Source of the DNA: Lysinibacillus sp. 2017
GTDB lineage: Bacteria > Bacillota > Bacilli > Bacillales_A > Planococcaceae
DNA length: 64,000 nt
Assembly: GCF_003073375.1 (NCBI RefSeq)
Contig: NZ_CP029002.1
Location: 1,164,001-1,228,000 of the forward strand
Direction: 5' to 3'
How positions within the stretch are numbered: position 1 is the first letter of the stretch; every line of letters starts with the position of its first letter. A program made the position numbers and the translations under genes. This document shows, one piece after another, positions 24,259 to 33,244 of the stretch. Below the pieces are notes generated by a model that was given only the letters and a program-made list of their open reading frames with translations, had not been told where the DNA came from and searched no databases.

Positions 24259-25145
24259 CGATGATCTGTATAACGGTCTTGCTTCGTCCAATTTAAAATA
24301 ACTGAAACATCGTCAAATGATTGTGCTTTTTTATAAGCTTGCAGTGTTTGATTTAGTTGTTCGACATTTCTTGCACCAATAACCGTTGAAGCGACCGCGT
24401 CATAGTGTAAGTTGAATGCAAGTGCTGCTGCATGTACGTCTCCAAATTGCTGTTCAATTTTAAGTAAAATTTCTTTTGCTTCTGATTGCTCGTAGCTCAT
24501 AAAGCCTTTTATACGCTCACGCCATTCATTAGATAGTAAACCTTTCGCAAGCGAGCCTCTTGTTACAACAGATGCACCACTCGATTTAATTTGCTCGAAA
24601 AATTCACAGGCACGTTCATCGAAAATATTAAATTGCATCATATTACTTACTGCATGGCTATTGTTTAAAAATGGAACGAATACATTTGGGCGAATCGAAG
24701 AAATCCCGTATTCACGAATCAATCCTTCTTTTTTCAATCCTTCAAATGTATCAATGATTTCCTCCCAATTATCTTCTGTTGTACCACCGTGTAATTGATA
24801 GACATCTAAATAATCGGTTTGTAAGCGGCTTAGGCTATCACGAACAGCTTGCTCAATATATGCCTTTGATGTGTCCCAACTCCAACCATCTTTTCCTTCA
24901 TACCAACGATTGCCGACTTTTGAAGCTAGAATAAGGTTGTGGCGATGTTCCTTTAATGCGGCGCCTACTACTTGTTCATTGACACCACGATCATATAAGT
25001 CTGCAGTATCATAATAATTGATTCCTGCATCGATTGCGGCCGCAATGACTTGCTTTGCCTCGGTTTCGATTGGAGGTAGTGACATACAGCCTAAGCTGAT
25101 TTCTGAGATTTGTAATGTGCTTTGTCCTAAAGTTCGTTTTTGCAT
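24255..25145 (-). CDS. Aldo/keto reductase YqkF-like
   Basis: NADPH-dependent oxidoreductase of about 296 residues, TIM barrel. The start ATG at 25145 has GGAGG eight bases upstream; an in-frame ATG at 25160 overlaps that site. Family features: EISLGCMSLP, YYDTADLYDRGVNEQVVG with the catalytic Asp/Tyr, LASKVGN, YLDVYQLHG with the catalytic His, and the cofactor region VASTVIGARNVEQL. It is directly followed by the vanZ-like gene. Substrate not predictable. Confidence 0.88.
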   Translation of the reverse strand: MQKRTLGQSTLQISEISLGCMSLPPIETEAKQVIAAAIDAGINYYDTADLYDRGVNEQVVGAALKEHRHNLILASKVGNRWYEGKDGWSWDTSKAYIEQAVRDSLSRLQTDYLDVYQLHGGTTEDNWEEIIDTFEGLKKEGLIREYGISSIRPNVFVPFLNNSHAVSNMMQFNIFDERACEFFEQIKSSGASVVTRGSLAKGLLSNEWRERIKGFMSYEQSEAKEILLKIEQQFGDVHAAALAFNLHYDAVASTVIGARNVEQLNQTLQAYKKAQSFDDVSVILNWTKQDRYTDHR

Positions 25146-25230
25146 TATCAGTTCCTCCATCGTTCAATATGTAGAAAAGTACTTAATAATGGTACAATGA
25201 AAACAGCAAAAAGGACAGTGGAGGTTACAT

Positions 25231-25770
25231 ATGAAGAAATTTGAAGAAAAAACAATCCATTCAGAAAAAATATTCGACGGGAAAGTCATTTCTTTAAAAG
25301 TAGATGATGTCACTTTACCAAATGGCCAAACGAGCAAACGGGAAATTATTAATCACCCTGGTGCGGTAGCAATTATTGCAATTACGGATAACGGGAAATT
25401 TTTAGTCGTTGAACAATATCGAAAAGCATTAGAGCGTTCAATTATTGAAATTCCAGCGGGTAAGATGGAAAAGGGTGAAAAACCGATTATTACTGCTCGT
25501 CGTGAACTCGAAGAAGAAACAGGCTACACAACGGATTCGCTTGAACTGGTACAAGTATTTGCTACTTCTCCTGGTTTTGCAGATGAAGTTATTCATGTAT
25601 TTGTTGCCCGTAACTTAAAGAAACTTGAAGTTCCTGTAGCGATGGATGAGGATGAATTTGTTGAACTAATGGAAGTTTCAGTGGAAGAGGCTGAAGCGAT
25701 GATTGCCGATGAACGTATTTATGATGCAAAAACTGCATTTGCTGTATTATGGATGAAAATGAATCTATAA
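25231..25770 (+). CDS. nudF: ADP-ribose pyrophosphatase, Nudix family
   Basis: Hydrolyses ADP-ribose to AMP and ribose-5-phosphate; 179 residues. The Nudix box is complete, from GKMEKGEKP to RRELEEETGY (about residues 80-102), preceded by the dimer strand EQYRKALERSIIEIPAG characteristic of ADPR pyrophosphatases (YqkG/NudF). GGAGG precedes ATG. It lies in the yqkF-nudF-(spoIIM)-fur order known from bacilli. No terminator follows; the next gene starts 60 bases downstream. Confidence 0.92.
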   Translation: MKKFEEKTIHSEKIFDGKVISLKVDDVTLPNGQTSKREIINHPGAVAIIAITDNGKFLVVEQYRKALERSIIEIPAGKMEKGEKPIITARRELEEETGYTTDSLELVQVFATSPGFADEVIHVFVARNLKKLEVPVAMDEDEFVELMEVSVEEAEAMIADERIYDAKTAFAVLWMKMNL

Positions 25771-25829
25771 AATTTAACGCATAAGGACAAATCCTCGGCA
25801 TAAGTTGTATGGACAAGGGGGAGTCCGAA

Positions 25830-26336
25830 TTGCGAAAAACGATAGTAATTCAATATACGTCGATGATTGTTCTATGTTTTATTTGCGGTGTAGCTTGTTA
25901 TCAATTATTTCAAATTGATCAAGTGATGCAAATTTTAGAAATTGGGGACCGCAGACTACTAACGATGGACAAGCCATCTTTATTATGGAGTGTAGTTCCT
26001 TTCATTGGTGCACTATCTGTTGTATTATTTTTCTCGACGCACAAATATTTAACGATTATTGCGCCGATTTTTATTGCTATTAAAGTAACTTTTTTCGGCT
26101 TTAGCTCGGTATTTTTACTTGTCCACCATCAGTCCGTGAAACTCTATGCAATTTGGTGGTTTCCTTTTCAGCTTAGTTATTGTATTTTGCTATTAGCACT
26201 CTACGCAGGCTCCAAAAAACCTGTTGGACGAGCAATGAGAGATTCATCGCCGAAAAAAAGAGTATTGTTAGTAATCATATTGTTGATTTTCTTATTTAGT
26301 TTAGAAAATTTCGCAATATCTTACCTATTTAAATAA
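25830..26336 (+). CDS. Polytopic membrane protein at the spoIIM position
   Basis: 168 residues from TTG 25830, which has GGGGGAG at ideal distance; an in-frame ATG at 25809 overlaps that site. Four to five hydrophobic helices (MIVLCFICGVACYQLF, SVVPFIGALSVVLFF, PIFIAIKVTFFGFSSVFLLV, LSYCILLLALYAG, VLLVIILLIFLFSLENFAISYLF). In B. subtilis this slot between nudF and fur holds spoIIM, and the size and topology are similar, but I cannot recognise the SpoIIM/DUF95 motifs. Treat as unknown membrane protein, possibly a diverged SpoIIM. Confidence 0.55.
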   Translation: MRKTIVIQYTSMIVLCFICGVACYQLFQIDQVMQILEIGDRRLLTMDKPSLLWSVVPFIGALSVVLFFSTHKYLTIIAPIFIAIKVTFFGFSSVFLLVHHQSVKLYAIWWFPFQLSYCILLLALYAGSKKPVGRAMRDSSPKKRVLLVIILLIFLFSLENFAISYLFK

Positions 26337-26400
26337 ATCATTGTCTTGTAATGAGATTTACTCATTTGGTATAATAGAATGAGTTTAGGAGGCGTCACAT

Positions 26401-26874
26401 ATGGAGAGCCGTATTGATCGAATTAAAAAGCAACTGCATAGTGCGAGCTATAAGCTGACGCCACAGCGAGAAGCAACAGTAGCGGTGTTACTTGAGCATG
26501 AAGAAGATCATTTAAGTGCAGAAGATGTTTACTTATTAGTAAAAGAAAAGGCACCAGAGATCGGACTTGCGACAGTATATCGTACATTAGAGCTTCTAAC
26601 AGAGCTAAAAGTCGTTGATAAAATTAATTTTGGTGACGGCGTATCTCGTTACGATTTACGTCAAGAAGGTGCTAAGCATTTCCACCATCATTTAGTTTGT
26701 ATCGAATGTGGCGCAGTAGATGAAATTCAAGAAGACTTATTAGAAGATGTAGAAGCAATCGTGGAAAAACGTTGGAACTTTATAATTAAAGACCATCGAT
26801 TAACTTTCCATGGCATTTGTTGGCGTTGTCATGATGGATTAAATCAAGAGAACTCTGAAGATAATAATGCCTAA
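26401..26874 (+). CDS. fur: Ferric uptake regulator
   Basis: Iron-responsive repressor, 157 residues. The N-terminal winged helix has LGLATVYRTLELL-type recognition (IGLATVYRTLELL, about residues 55-67). The metal domain has HFHHHLVCIECG (about 92-104) and a second Cys pair in CWRCHDG. The neighbours nudF upstream and xerD downstream match the fur locus of bacilli. The A-to-G rich AGGAGG site precedes ATG. Distinguished from Zur (2584) by locus and by ATVYRTLE instead of DTIYRNLA. Confidence 0.92.
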   Translation: MESRIDRIKKQLHSASYKLTPQREATVAVLLEHEEDHLSAEDVYLLVKEKAPEIGLATVYRTLELLTELKVVDKINFGDGVSRYDLRQEGAKHFHHHLVCIECGAVDEIQEDLLEDVEAIVEKRWNFIIKDHRLTFHGICWRCHDGLNQENSEDNNA

Positions 26875-26959
26875 GCTACCAAAACTCAATTTAGACGGTA
26901 AACGTTATTTATTGAAGTTTTTAAATGAGGATTCCTATAAAAATTAAATGTTATCCACA

Positions 26960-26994
26960 AAAAAAGGGGCAGCTGTGGGGCTGCTTCTTTTTTG
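26960..26994 (+). terminator. Terminator after fur
   Basis: GCAGC/GCTGC core stem embedded in A-tract and T-tract pairing, ending TTCTTTTTT. Confidence 0.75.
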
Positions 26995-27115
26995 CGTTTA
27001 TGAATAAATTTTGTAAATGAATACATTTGATAAGGCGCATTTGTATTTTGATGACACCTATGCGACTAAGATGGAATCTGAATTGGGATATTTACAAGAT
27101 TATTATGTGCAGAAT

Positions 27116-27156
27116 AAAGGCTACCTATTAAGTTATTAACTTTTTAGGTAGCCTTT
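27116..27156. terminator. Hairpin between fur region and general-stress pseudogene
   Basis: Perfect 12-bp inverted repeat (27116-27127 with 27145-27156). It lies just past the 3' end of the minus-strand general stress protein remnant and probably terminated that gene. No real gene is seen in the stretch 26875-27115. Confidence 0.7.
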
Positions 27157-27162
27157 CCTCAT

Positions 27163-27512
27163 TTAAAATTCTTCAGTTGGACGATGAGCAATAATTACGA
27201 GCTTACCTTCATCAAGCGCATTTTTTGCAAGAGATTGCTCAGATGCATCTAATCCAAGGACACTTAACTGATTCACAAAATCTTCAGGTGATGGTTGGAA
27301 AAAGTTTTTAATACTTTCGAAAAATCCTTTCGATTCATTAGAAGTTTCTGCTGTTGCCCCTGCGTCAACATCAAAAAAATTCGCAATACCTTCAGCACGC
27401 TTATTGCTATTGGCAAATACATGAATATGATCTTTTATATAACCTTCTGAAATAAAGTTTTCAATAACCGATTTTGCTTGTACACTGTTTTCTACTGTAT
27501 GAATATTGCCAA
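27163..27512 (-). pseudogene. General stress protein 17M (YflT) family, frameshifted after start
   Basis: Reading the minus strand gives an uninterrupted frame ending DEGKLVIIAHRPTEEF, with VENSVQAKSVIENFISEGY near the start and HIHVFANSNKRAEGIANFF in the middle, the YflT/heat-induced stress protein pattern (about 115 residues). No ATG, GTG or TTG is in frame: the only start with a ribosome site (AAGGGAG) is TTG at 27512-27510, which is one base out of frame (TTGGC followed by AATATT; GCAAAT would restore it). So a one-base loss at codon 2-3 is the simplest reading, either a real mutation or an assembly error. A sigma-B-like promoter lies upstream. Confidence 0.75.
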
Positions 27513-27548
27513 ATTAATACACTCCCTTAATTTAGAATTAGTGAAACA

Positions 27549-27574
27549 ATTCCCTAATTCCAAAATGAGTAAAC
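27549..27574 (-). promoter_or_regulatory. Sigma-B-like promoter of the YflT-family gene
   Basis: Minus strand: GTTTAC (27574-27569), 14-base spacer, GGGAAT (27554-27549), compared with GTTTAA-N12-15-GGGTAT for sigma-B. Two mismatches. It suits a general stress gene. Confidence 0.6.
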
Positions 27575-27602
27575 ATCAATTTATAAAAATGTTGGATAAA
27601 AA

Positions 27603-27636
27603 ACGCGCCGTTTTCATTTAGTTTGAAACGGCGCGT
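27603..27636 (-). terminator. Terminator after CNNM/CBS gene
   Basis: A GC-rich stem (ACGCGCCGTTT with its complement), followed on the minus strand by TTTTTTATCC. Confidence 0.85.
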
Positions 27637-27662
27637 CAAATAAGTATTAATTTTCTACTGCT

Positions 27663-28976
27663 TCAGAGAGAGGGTTGTTGGAGCTTTTTAATATCTAAAT
27701 ACTGAATTTGATGGCCATCAATTTCATGAAGTTTAAATTCATAGCCTTCGTAAAAATAGGAATCTTCAATATTTAAATCTGGCATATTGGTATAGTACCA
27801 ACCACCGATTGTATCAACATTTGAATCTTCTATATCTAAGTATAATAGTTTTGCAACATCATCTAATAAAGCTTTTGAATAAATTAAATAATGATCTTCA
27901 CCAATTTTGCGAATTTCAGGAATTTCATCATCATCGAATTCATCACGAATTTCTCCAACAAGCTCTTCTAAAATATCCTCAACCGTGACCATACCACTCG
28001 TACCACCATATTCATCTAAAAGAATCGCAATGTGAATACGTTTCTTTTGCATAATTTGAAGTAAATTATGGATAGGTGTTGTTTCAATTGTAAGAATTAC
28101 AGGATTTATGAAGTCTTTTAATTTAAAAGTTTCAGGATTAATTCGATTGTTTATCCCTAATGTTAAAAAGTCTTTAATATTTAAAAAACCTAAAATATTA
28201 TCGCGGTCACCATCGTATACAGGGTAACGTGTATAGCGCACTTCAGAAATAAGTGTTAATACTTCTTCAAACGACACGGATGCATCGAACCCCACAATAT
28301 CCGTACGTGGAACCATAATTTCTCGTGCAATTTTATCGTCAAATTCAAATACGTTGTTTACATATTTTAATTCATTCATATTAATCTCGCCCGATTTATA
28401 ACTTTCTGAAAGAAGCAAACGCAATTCTTCTTCTGTATGTGATAATTCATGTTCACTTGCAGGCTGAACACCAACGCTTTTTAATAAAAGTCGAGCAGAT
28501 CCATTTAATAACCAAATGAGCGGGAACATCACTTTATAGAAAAATTGAATTGGTTTTGCAAAAACTAAAGTAATGGCTTCGGCTTTTTGAATGGCAATCG
28601 TTTTTGGTGCAAGTTCACCCACGACAACGTGGAAAAATGTCGCTAAGAAAAACGCGCCGCCAATCGTAAACCAGTGAATATAATCTATTGGAATCCCGAT
28701 AGTTTCAAAGAGAGGATGGAGGATAAATTCAAAAGTGGATTCACCCACCATACCAATTCCCAGCGCCGTTACGGTAATCCCTAATTGACAGGCAGATAAA
28801 TATTCATCTAAATGCGTTGTTACGTTTTTAGCTGCAAGTGCACCTGACTTGCCTTCAGATACAAGTTGATCGATACGAGATTGACGTACCTTGACGATAG
28901 CAAATTCAGTTGCTACGAAGAAAGCTGTAAAGATAAGTAATACCACGAAAATGGTTAAGTTAATTATTGTGGTCAA
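27663..28976 (-). CDS. CNNM-transmembrane/CBS/CorC-domain protein (hemolysin-like)
   Basis: Integral membrane protein of 437 residues in the YhdP/CorC-like family, linked to magnesium homeostasis. The N-terminal DUF21/CNNM domain (residues 1-190, three to four helices, with ATEFAIVKVRQSRIDQL and HLDEYLSACQLGITVTALG) is followed by two CBS domains (from IMVPRTDIVGFDA, about 225, to about 340, ending DEYGGTSGMVTVEDILEELVG) and a C-terminal CorC_HlyC domain. The only in-frame start at the N-terminus is TTG 28976; the AGGAGG site is 32 bases away but a perfect hairpin (28982-29004) lies between, leaving nine bases when folded. It follows a MerR gene, as yhdQ-yhdP in B. subtilis. Confidence 0.85.
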   Translation of the reverse strand: MTTIINLTIFVVLLIFTAFFVATEFAIVKVRQSRIDQLVSEGKSGALAAKNVTTHLDEYLSACQLGITVTALGIGMVGESTFEFILHPLFETIGIPIDYIHWFTIGGAFFLATFFHVVVGELAPKTIAIQKAEAITLVFAKPIQFFYKVMFPLIWLLNGSARLLLKSVGVQPASEHELSHTEEELRLLLSESYKSGEINMNELKYVNNVFEFDDKIAREIMVPRTDIVGFDASVSFEEVLTLISEVRYTRYPVYDGDRDNILGFLNIKDFLTLGINNRINPETFKLKDFINPVILTIETTPIHNLLQIMQKKRIHIAILLDEYGGTSGMVTVEDILEELVGEIRDEFDDDEIPEIRKIGEDHYLIYSKALLDDVAKLLYLDIEDSNVDTIGGWYYTNMPDLNIEDSYFYEGYEFKLHEIDGHQIQYLDIKKLQQPSL

Positions 28977-29014
28977 TCATGCGTTCTACTCACGAAGTAG
29001 AACGTTCACCTCCT
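28974..29014 (-). promoter_or_regulatory. Hairpin between Shine-Dalgarno and start codon of the CNNM gene
   Basis: Minus strand order: AGGAGG (29014-29009), TGAA, a perfect 9-bp hairpin CGTTCTACT-loop-AGTAGAACG (29004-28982), C, an out-of-frame ATG (28980), A, then the TTG start (28976). With the hairpin folded, the site-to-TTG spacing is nine bases. The out-of-frame ATG would give only a six-residue peptide. Confidence 0.6.
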
Positions 29015-29413
29015 AGTGATTTAAAATAAGTAATAGGGATTGCATTAGTGCCACACTTTCTGGGGACACTCTTTTACGTAATTTCTGTTTTTCATCTTCA
29101 TCTAAATGTTCCATTAATACATTGACATCATGCTCGAGCTTGCGCATTTGTAAGCGAATGAGTTGAACATCGATTTCTTCATGAATTTCTTCTGTTGGCG
29201 TTAGCATGACTTGAATTTCATCTAAACATTTACCTTGTGTTTTTTGTTCTTCAATCCAATATATTCGCTTAATCATTGCTTTATCATAATAACGATAATT
29301 CGATGTGGAACGTTCAACCGTAAGAAGTCCACGGTTTGTATAATAATCAATCGTTCGTTTTGTTACACCCGTTGCACTAGCGAGCTCTCCAATTTTTAAT
29401 TTATCGATCCCAA
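29013..29413 (-). pseudogene. MerR-family regulator with out-of-frame start
   Basis: The continuous frame from 29408 to 29013 (131 residues) encodes a MerR regulator: KIGELASATGVTKRTIDYY and SNYRYYDKAMIKRI form the winged helix, followed by a coiled-coil dimer region (RLQMRKLEHDVNVLMEHLDE). No ATG, GTG or TTG starts the N-terminal part; a TTG at 29413-29411 with GGGGTG seven bases upstream is one base out of frame (TTGGGATC; one more G restores it). ATC or ATT initiation, or a short product from ATG 29276 without the DNA-binding helix, are alternatives. Pairs with the CNNM gene whose start lies 37 bases downstream. Confidence 0.7.
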
Positions 29414-29608
29414 ATTATCACCCCAAACTGTCACGTTATAGTTTGAAGCATAACGTATAACCTGTATTTTGTAAATTATTTGCACCAATAAAAATTACTG
29501 AAATTAATATATTGGCAAAATAAATGGCTGTAAGATTCGTATAAAAAGTAACGCCCATTTAAAAGGAATGGTAAAATGTTGTTATCGATAGTAAGAGGAG
29601 CGATTGTT

Positions 29609-30511
29609 ATGCAGTCTTTAAAAGATCCGATTGAAGATTATCTCCATTTTATAAAAGTAGAACGCCAGCTTTCGGAAAATACGTTGCTTTCTTATAAAAG
29701 AGATTTAGTAGCTTATGCACGTCATTTACATAATGAGCAAAAAATTTCGACCTTCAATGAAGTCGTACGAGAAAATATTTTATTATTTCTAGAAAGTTTA
29801 CGCGCGGTGGGCAAATCATCGAAAACGATATCGCGTCAAATTTCTTCAATTCGTTCATTTCATCAATTTTTATTGCGAGAAAAAGTAACAGAGAAAGACC
29901 CAACTGTTCATATTGAAATGCCAAAAAAGGAACAAACATTACCAAAAGTTTTATCTGTTGAAGATATCGATTCCCTTATTTCTGCACCATCTACAGAAAA
30001 GCCTCAAGGAATTCGTGATATTGCGATTTTAGAAGTGATGTACGGTTCAGGAATGCGTATTAGTGAATTGATTTCATTAAATTTAGAGGATATTCATATT
30101 ACGATGGGATTTGTACGTGTATTCGGGAAAGGTGGAAAAGAACGCATTATTCCACTTGGACGAGGTGCACTTAATGCTTGTCAAAATTATTTAGCTGAAG
30201 CACGACCTCAATTGTTAGGGAGTGCACCTAAGAATGATGCGTTTTTTATTACCCAAAGAGGGAAACGATTCACTAGACAGGGCTGCTGGAAACTAATTAA
30301 AGAACATGCACAGACGGCAGGGATTCAGAAAGAAATTACGCCGCACGTTTTACGCCATTCTTTTGCGACTCATTTGATCGAAAATGGCGCTGATTTACGT
30401 GCTGTACAGGAATTGTTAGGGCATGCAGACATTTCAACCACACAAATTTATACGCATGTGAGTAAAACACGTTTATCAGAAGTGTACAAACAGTTTCATC
30501 CGCGTGCTTAA
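29609..30511 (+). CDS. xerD: Site-specific tyrosine recombinase XerD
   Basis: Chromosome dimer resolution recombinase, about 300 residues from ATG 29609 (AGAGGAG site nine bases upstream; the frame is open from 29576). The SAM-like N-terminal domain (IEDYLHFIKVERQLSENTL) precedes the catalytic domain with Arg in YGSGMRISELISL (about 145), Lys in GKGGKERIIPLG, HVLRHSFATHL (His/Arg, about 240), LGHADISTTQIYTHV with the His and the nucleophilic Tyr (about 276). Locus fur-xerD-deoB is that of bacilli. It should act with XerC at dif. Confidence 0.94.
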   Translation: MQSLKDPIEDYLHFIKVERQLSENTLLSYKRDLVAYARHLHNEQKISTFNEVVRENILLFLESLRAVGKSSKTISRQISSIRSFHQFLLREKVTEKDPTVHIEMPKKEQTLPKVLSVEDIDSLISAPSTEKPQGIRDIAILEVMYGSGMRISELISLNLEDIHITMGFVRVFGKGGKERIIPLGRGALNACQNYLAEARPQLLGSAPKNDAFFITQRGKRFTRQGCWKLIKEHAQTAGIQKEITPHVLRHSFATHLIENGADLRAVQELLGHADISTTQIYTHVSKTRLSEVYKQFHPRA

Positions 30512-30604
30512 TATTCGAAATAATTATTGAAATCGGATGTCTGACCTTTATTTGTTGGGATTTTTTATGTAAAATAGAGACGAAGAAAAAGGAGTGGAGC
30601 AAAA

Positions 30605-31783
30605 ATGCAACCGTTTAAAAAAATTCATGTGATCGTAATGGATTCTGTTGGAATTGGTGAAGCACCTGATGCAGCCAAATTTGGTGATGAAGGTTCTCAT
30701 ACATTAGGTCATATTGCTGAAAAAATGAATGGCTTAACAATGCCTACCATGGAAGGCTTAGGGCTATCAAATATTCGTAAATTACAAGGAATCGAAGCAG
30801 CTGAACAACCAAAAGCATTTTACGGTATGATGCAAGAAGCGTCTGTAGGGAAAGATACAATGACAGGCCACTGGGAAATCATGGGCTTAAACATTGATAA
30901 ACCATTTAAAGTTTACCCAGAAGGCTTCCCACAAGAATTAATTTCAAAATTAGAAGAAGCAACTGGTCGTAAAGTGTTATGTAATTTACCATACAGTGGT
31001 ACAGAAGTTATTGATGATTACGGTAAAGAGCATATGGAAACTGGCGCTATTATCGTTTATACATCGGCAGACCCAGTATTACAAATTGCTGCTCATGAAG
31101 AAGTTATTCCATTAGAGGAATTATATAAAATTTGTGAAATTGCTCGTGAATTAACATTAGATCCTGAATTTTTAGTAGGTCGTGTTATTGCGCGTCCATT
31201 CGTTGGCAAACCAGGAAACTTTACACGTACATCAAATCGTCATGATTATGCATTAACTCCATTTGGCCGTACAACAATGGCTGAAATGAAAGATGCTGGT
31301 TTAGATGTCATTGCAATCGGTAAAATTTCTGATATCTTCAATGGTGATGGCGTAACAGAATCAATTCGTACAAAAAATAACACTGATGGCATGGATAAAA
31401 TGTCAGAAGTTGTTCGTCGTGATTTCCACGGTTTAAGCTTCTTAAATTTAGTTGACTTTGATGCGAACTTTGGTCACCGTCGTGATCCAATTGGTTACGG
31501 AGAAGCATTAGAAGAATTCGACCGTCGTTTACCGGAAGTTTTGGAAGCGTTAACAGAAGAAGATTTATTAATGATTACGGCAGACCACGGTAATGATCCG
31601 ACATTCCCTGGTACAGACCATACACGTGAATATGTTCCATTAATCGTATACTCACCTCGCTTTAAAACAGGGGCACAGTTACCATTACGTGAAACATTTG
31701 CGGACATTGCAGCTACAGTTGCAGAAAACTTTAAGATTGAAGCTCCGCAGTTTGGTAAAAGCTTCTTAAATAACTTGAAATAA
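30605..31783 (+). CDS. deoB: Phosphopentomutase
   Basis: Interconverts (deoxy)ribose-1-phosphate and -5-phosphate in nucleoside breakdown; 392 residues, alkaline-phosphatase superfamily. Metal motifs: [15 protein letters not shown] (Asp near residue 10), the phospho-acceptor Thr in [13 protein letters not shown] (about 88), [10 protein letters not shown] (about 288), and [19 protein letters not shown] (about 325). Ribosome site AAGGAG. First gene of deoB-pdp. The DNA start of the pentose-phosphate salvage operon has a TAAAAT -10-like box. Confidence 0.95.
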   Translation: MQPFKKIHVIVMDSVGIGEAPDAAKFGDEGSHTLGHIAEKMNGLTMPTMEGLGLSNIRKLQGIEAAEQPKAFYGMMQEASVGKDTMTGHWEIMGLNIDKPFKVYPEGFPQELISKLEEATGRKVLCNLPYSGTEVIDDYGKEHMETGAIIVYTSADPVLQIAAHEEVIPLEELYKICEIARELTLDPEFLVGRVIARPFVGKPGNFTRTSNRHDYALTPFGRTTMAEMKDAGLDVIAIGKISDIFNGDGVTESIRTKNNTDGMDKMSEVVRRDFHGLSFLNLVDFDANFGHRRDPIGYGEALEEFDRRLPEVLEALTEEDLLMITADHGNDPTFPGTDHTREYVPLIVYSPRFKTGAQLPLRETFADIAATVAENFKIEAPQFGKSFLNNLK

Positions 31784-31797
31784 GGGGGATACCTTAA

Positions 31798-33102
31798 ATG
31801 AGAATGGTAGATATTATTGAAAAAAAGCGTAACGGCGAAGAGTTAACAACAGAAGAAATTCGCTTCTTTGTGAATGGTTATACAGACGGGTCAATTCCTG
31901 ATTATCAAGCGAGTGCCTTATGTATGGCAATTTACTTCCAAGACATGACAGACCGTGAACGTGCAGATTTAACAATGTCAATGGTCGAATCTGGTGACCA
32001 AATTGATCTATCGGCAATTGCAGGGGTCAAAGTAGACAAGCACTCAACAGGCGGTGTTGGTGATACAACGACATTACCACTTGCAGCAATGGTAGCAGCA
32101 GTTGGTGTACCCGTTGCGAAAATGAGTGGTCGCGGCTTAGGTCATACAGGCGGAACAATCGATAAATTAGAATCAATCGCAGGTTTCCACGTTGAACTAA
32201 CTAGCGAACAATTTTCAAACCAAGTAAATGAAATTGGCATGGCAGTTATCGGTCAATCTGGGAATTTAACACCTGCAGACAAAAAGTTATATGCATTACG
32301 AGATGTAACAGGTACAGTTTCAAGTATTCCATTAATCGCAAGTTCGATTATGTCGAAAAAAATTGCTGCGGGTGCTGATGCAATCGTTTTAGATGTTAAA
32401 ACGGGTGACGGTGCCTTCATGAAAACAGTAGAAGATTCAATTCTCTTAGCTGAAGCAATGGTGAAAATCGGAAATAATGTTGGTCGTAAAACGATGGCGA
32501 TTATTTCAGATATGAGCCAGCCACTAGGTTTTGCTATTGGTAACGCTTTAGAAGTACAAGAAGCCATTGACACATTAAAAGGTCATGGTCCAGCTGACTT
32601 AAATGAATTATGTTACACATTAGGCTCACAAATGGTTGTTTTAGGTGGTAAAGCTAAAACAATTGAAGAAGCACGTACAATGCTAGAAGAAGTTGTGGCT
32701 AATGGCGCGGCTTTAGAAGTCTTAAAAAAATTCATCACAGCACAAGGTGGAGACGCTTCGGTAGTGGACGAGCCATCTCGTTTACCTCAAGCAAAATTTA
32801 AATTTGATGTTCCTGCAAAAGAAGCGGGCTACATTGCAAAAATTGAAGCAGATGATATTGGTACAGCAGCAATGTTATTAGGTGCTGGTCGTGCAACAAA
32901 AGAATCTGAAATCGATTTAGCGGTTGGACTTGTTCTACACAAAAAAGTGGGTGACCAAGTTGCTGAAGGTGAATCACTAATGACAATTCATGCGAATACT
33001 GAAAATGTAGATGACGTTTTAGCGAAAATTTACAAACATATTCACATGTCAAAAGAAAAAGTAGAAGCACCAAAACTAATTGAGGCCATTATTACCAAAT
33101 AA
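31798..33102 (+). CDS. pdp: Pyrimidine-nucleoside phosphorylase
   Basis: Phosphorolysis of uridine and thymidine to base and (deoxy)ribose-1-phosphate, the substrate of DeoB; 434 residues. Hallmarks: [22 protein letters not shown] (shown here in part; phosphate loop about residue 80), [18 protein letters not shown] (about 108), [21 protein letters not shown] region and [12 protein letters not shown] (about 200). The C-terminal PYNP domain ends near the stop. Starts 14 bases after deoB behind GGGGGA. In B. subtilis pupG occupies this slot, so the operon composition differs. Confidence 0.94.
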   Translation: MRMVDIIEKKRNGEELTTEEIRFFVNGYTDGSIPDYQASALCMAIYFQDMTDRERADLTMSMVESGDQIDLSAIAGVKVDKHSTGGVGDTTTLPLAAMVAAVGVPVAKMSGRGLGHTGGTIDKLESIAGFHVELTSEQFSNQVNEIGMAVIGQSGNLTPADKKLYALRDVTGTVSSIPLIASSIMSKKIAAGADAIVLDVKTGDGAFMKTVEDSILLAEAMVKIGNNVGRKTMAIISDMSQPLGFAIGNALEVQEAIDTLKGHGPADLNELCYTLGSQMVVLGGKAKTIEEARTMLEEVVANGAALEVLKKFITAQGGDASVVDEPSRLPQAKFKFDVPAKEAGYIAKIEADDIGTAAMLLGAGRATKESEIDLAVGLVLHKKVGDQVAEGESLMTIHANTENVDDVLAKIYKHIHMSKEKVEAPKLIEAIITK

Positions 33103-33116
33103 TTTCATGTATAGAT

Positions 33117-33157
33117 AAAGGGCTATTTGTATTCACTATGAATGCAAATAGCCTTTT
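33117..33157 (+). terminator. Terminator after pdp
   Basis: Stem GGGCTATTTGTATTC with GAATGCAAATAGCC, one mismatch, T tail TTTTG. Confidence 0.8.
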
Positions 33158-33244
33158 GTTCTTATAAATATGGTAAAATATGTTTAAAATGCTAATTTGA
33201 ACATAATGTTTCTGTTTTACAATTAATCGTGAAGAAGGAATCGT

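Noticed and set aside
26867-26947. 26-codon ORF overlapping the end of fur (starts MPKLPKLNL)
   Set aside because: It sits where yqzK would be but shows no resemblance to it, lacks a good ribosome site, and is too short to support.
27017-27139. 40-codon ORF (starts MNTFDKAHLYFDD) ending in a hairpin
   Set aside because: No ribosome site before ATG, and the 3' end is part of a terminator for the opposite gene. Could be a remnant, but there is nothing to support it.
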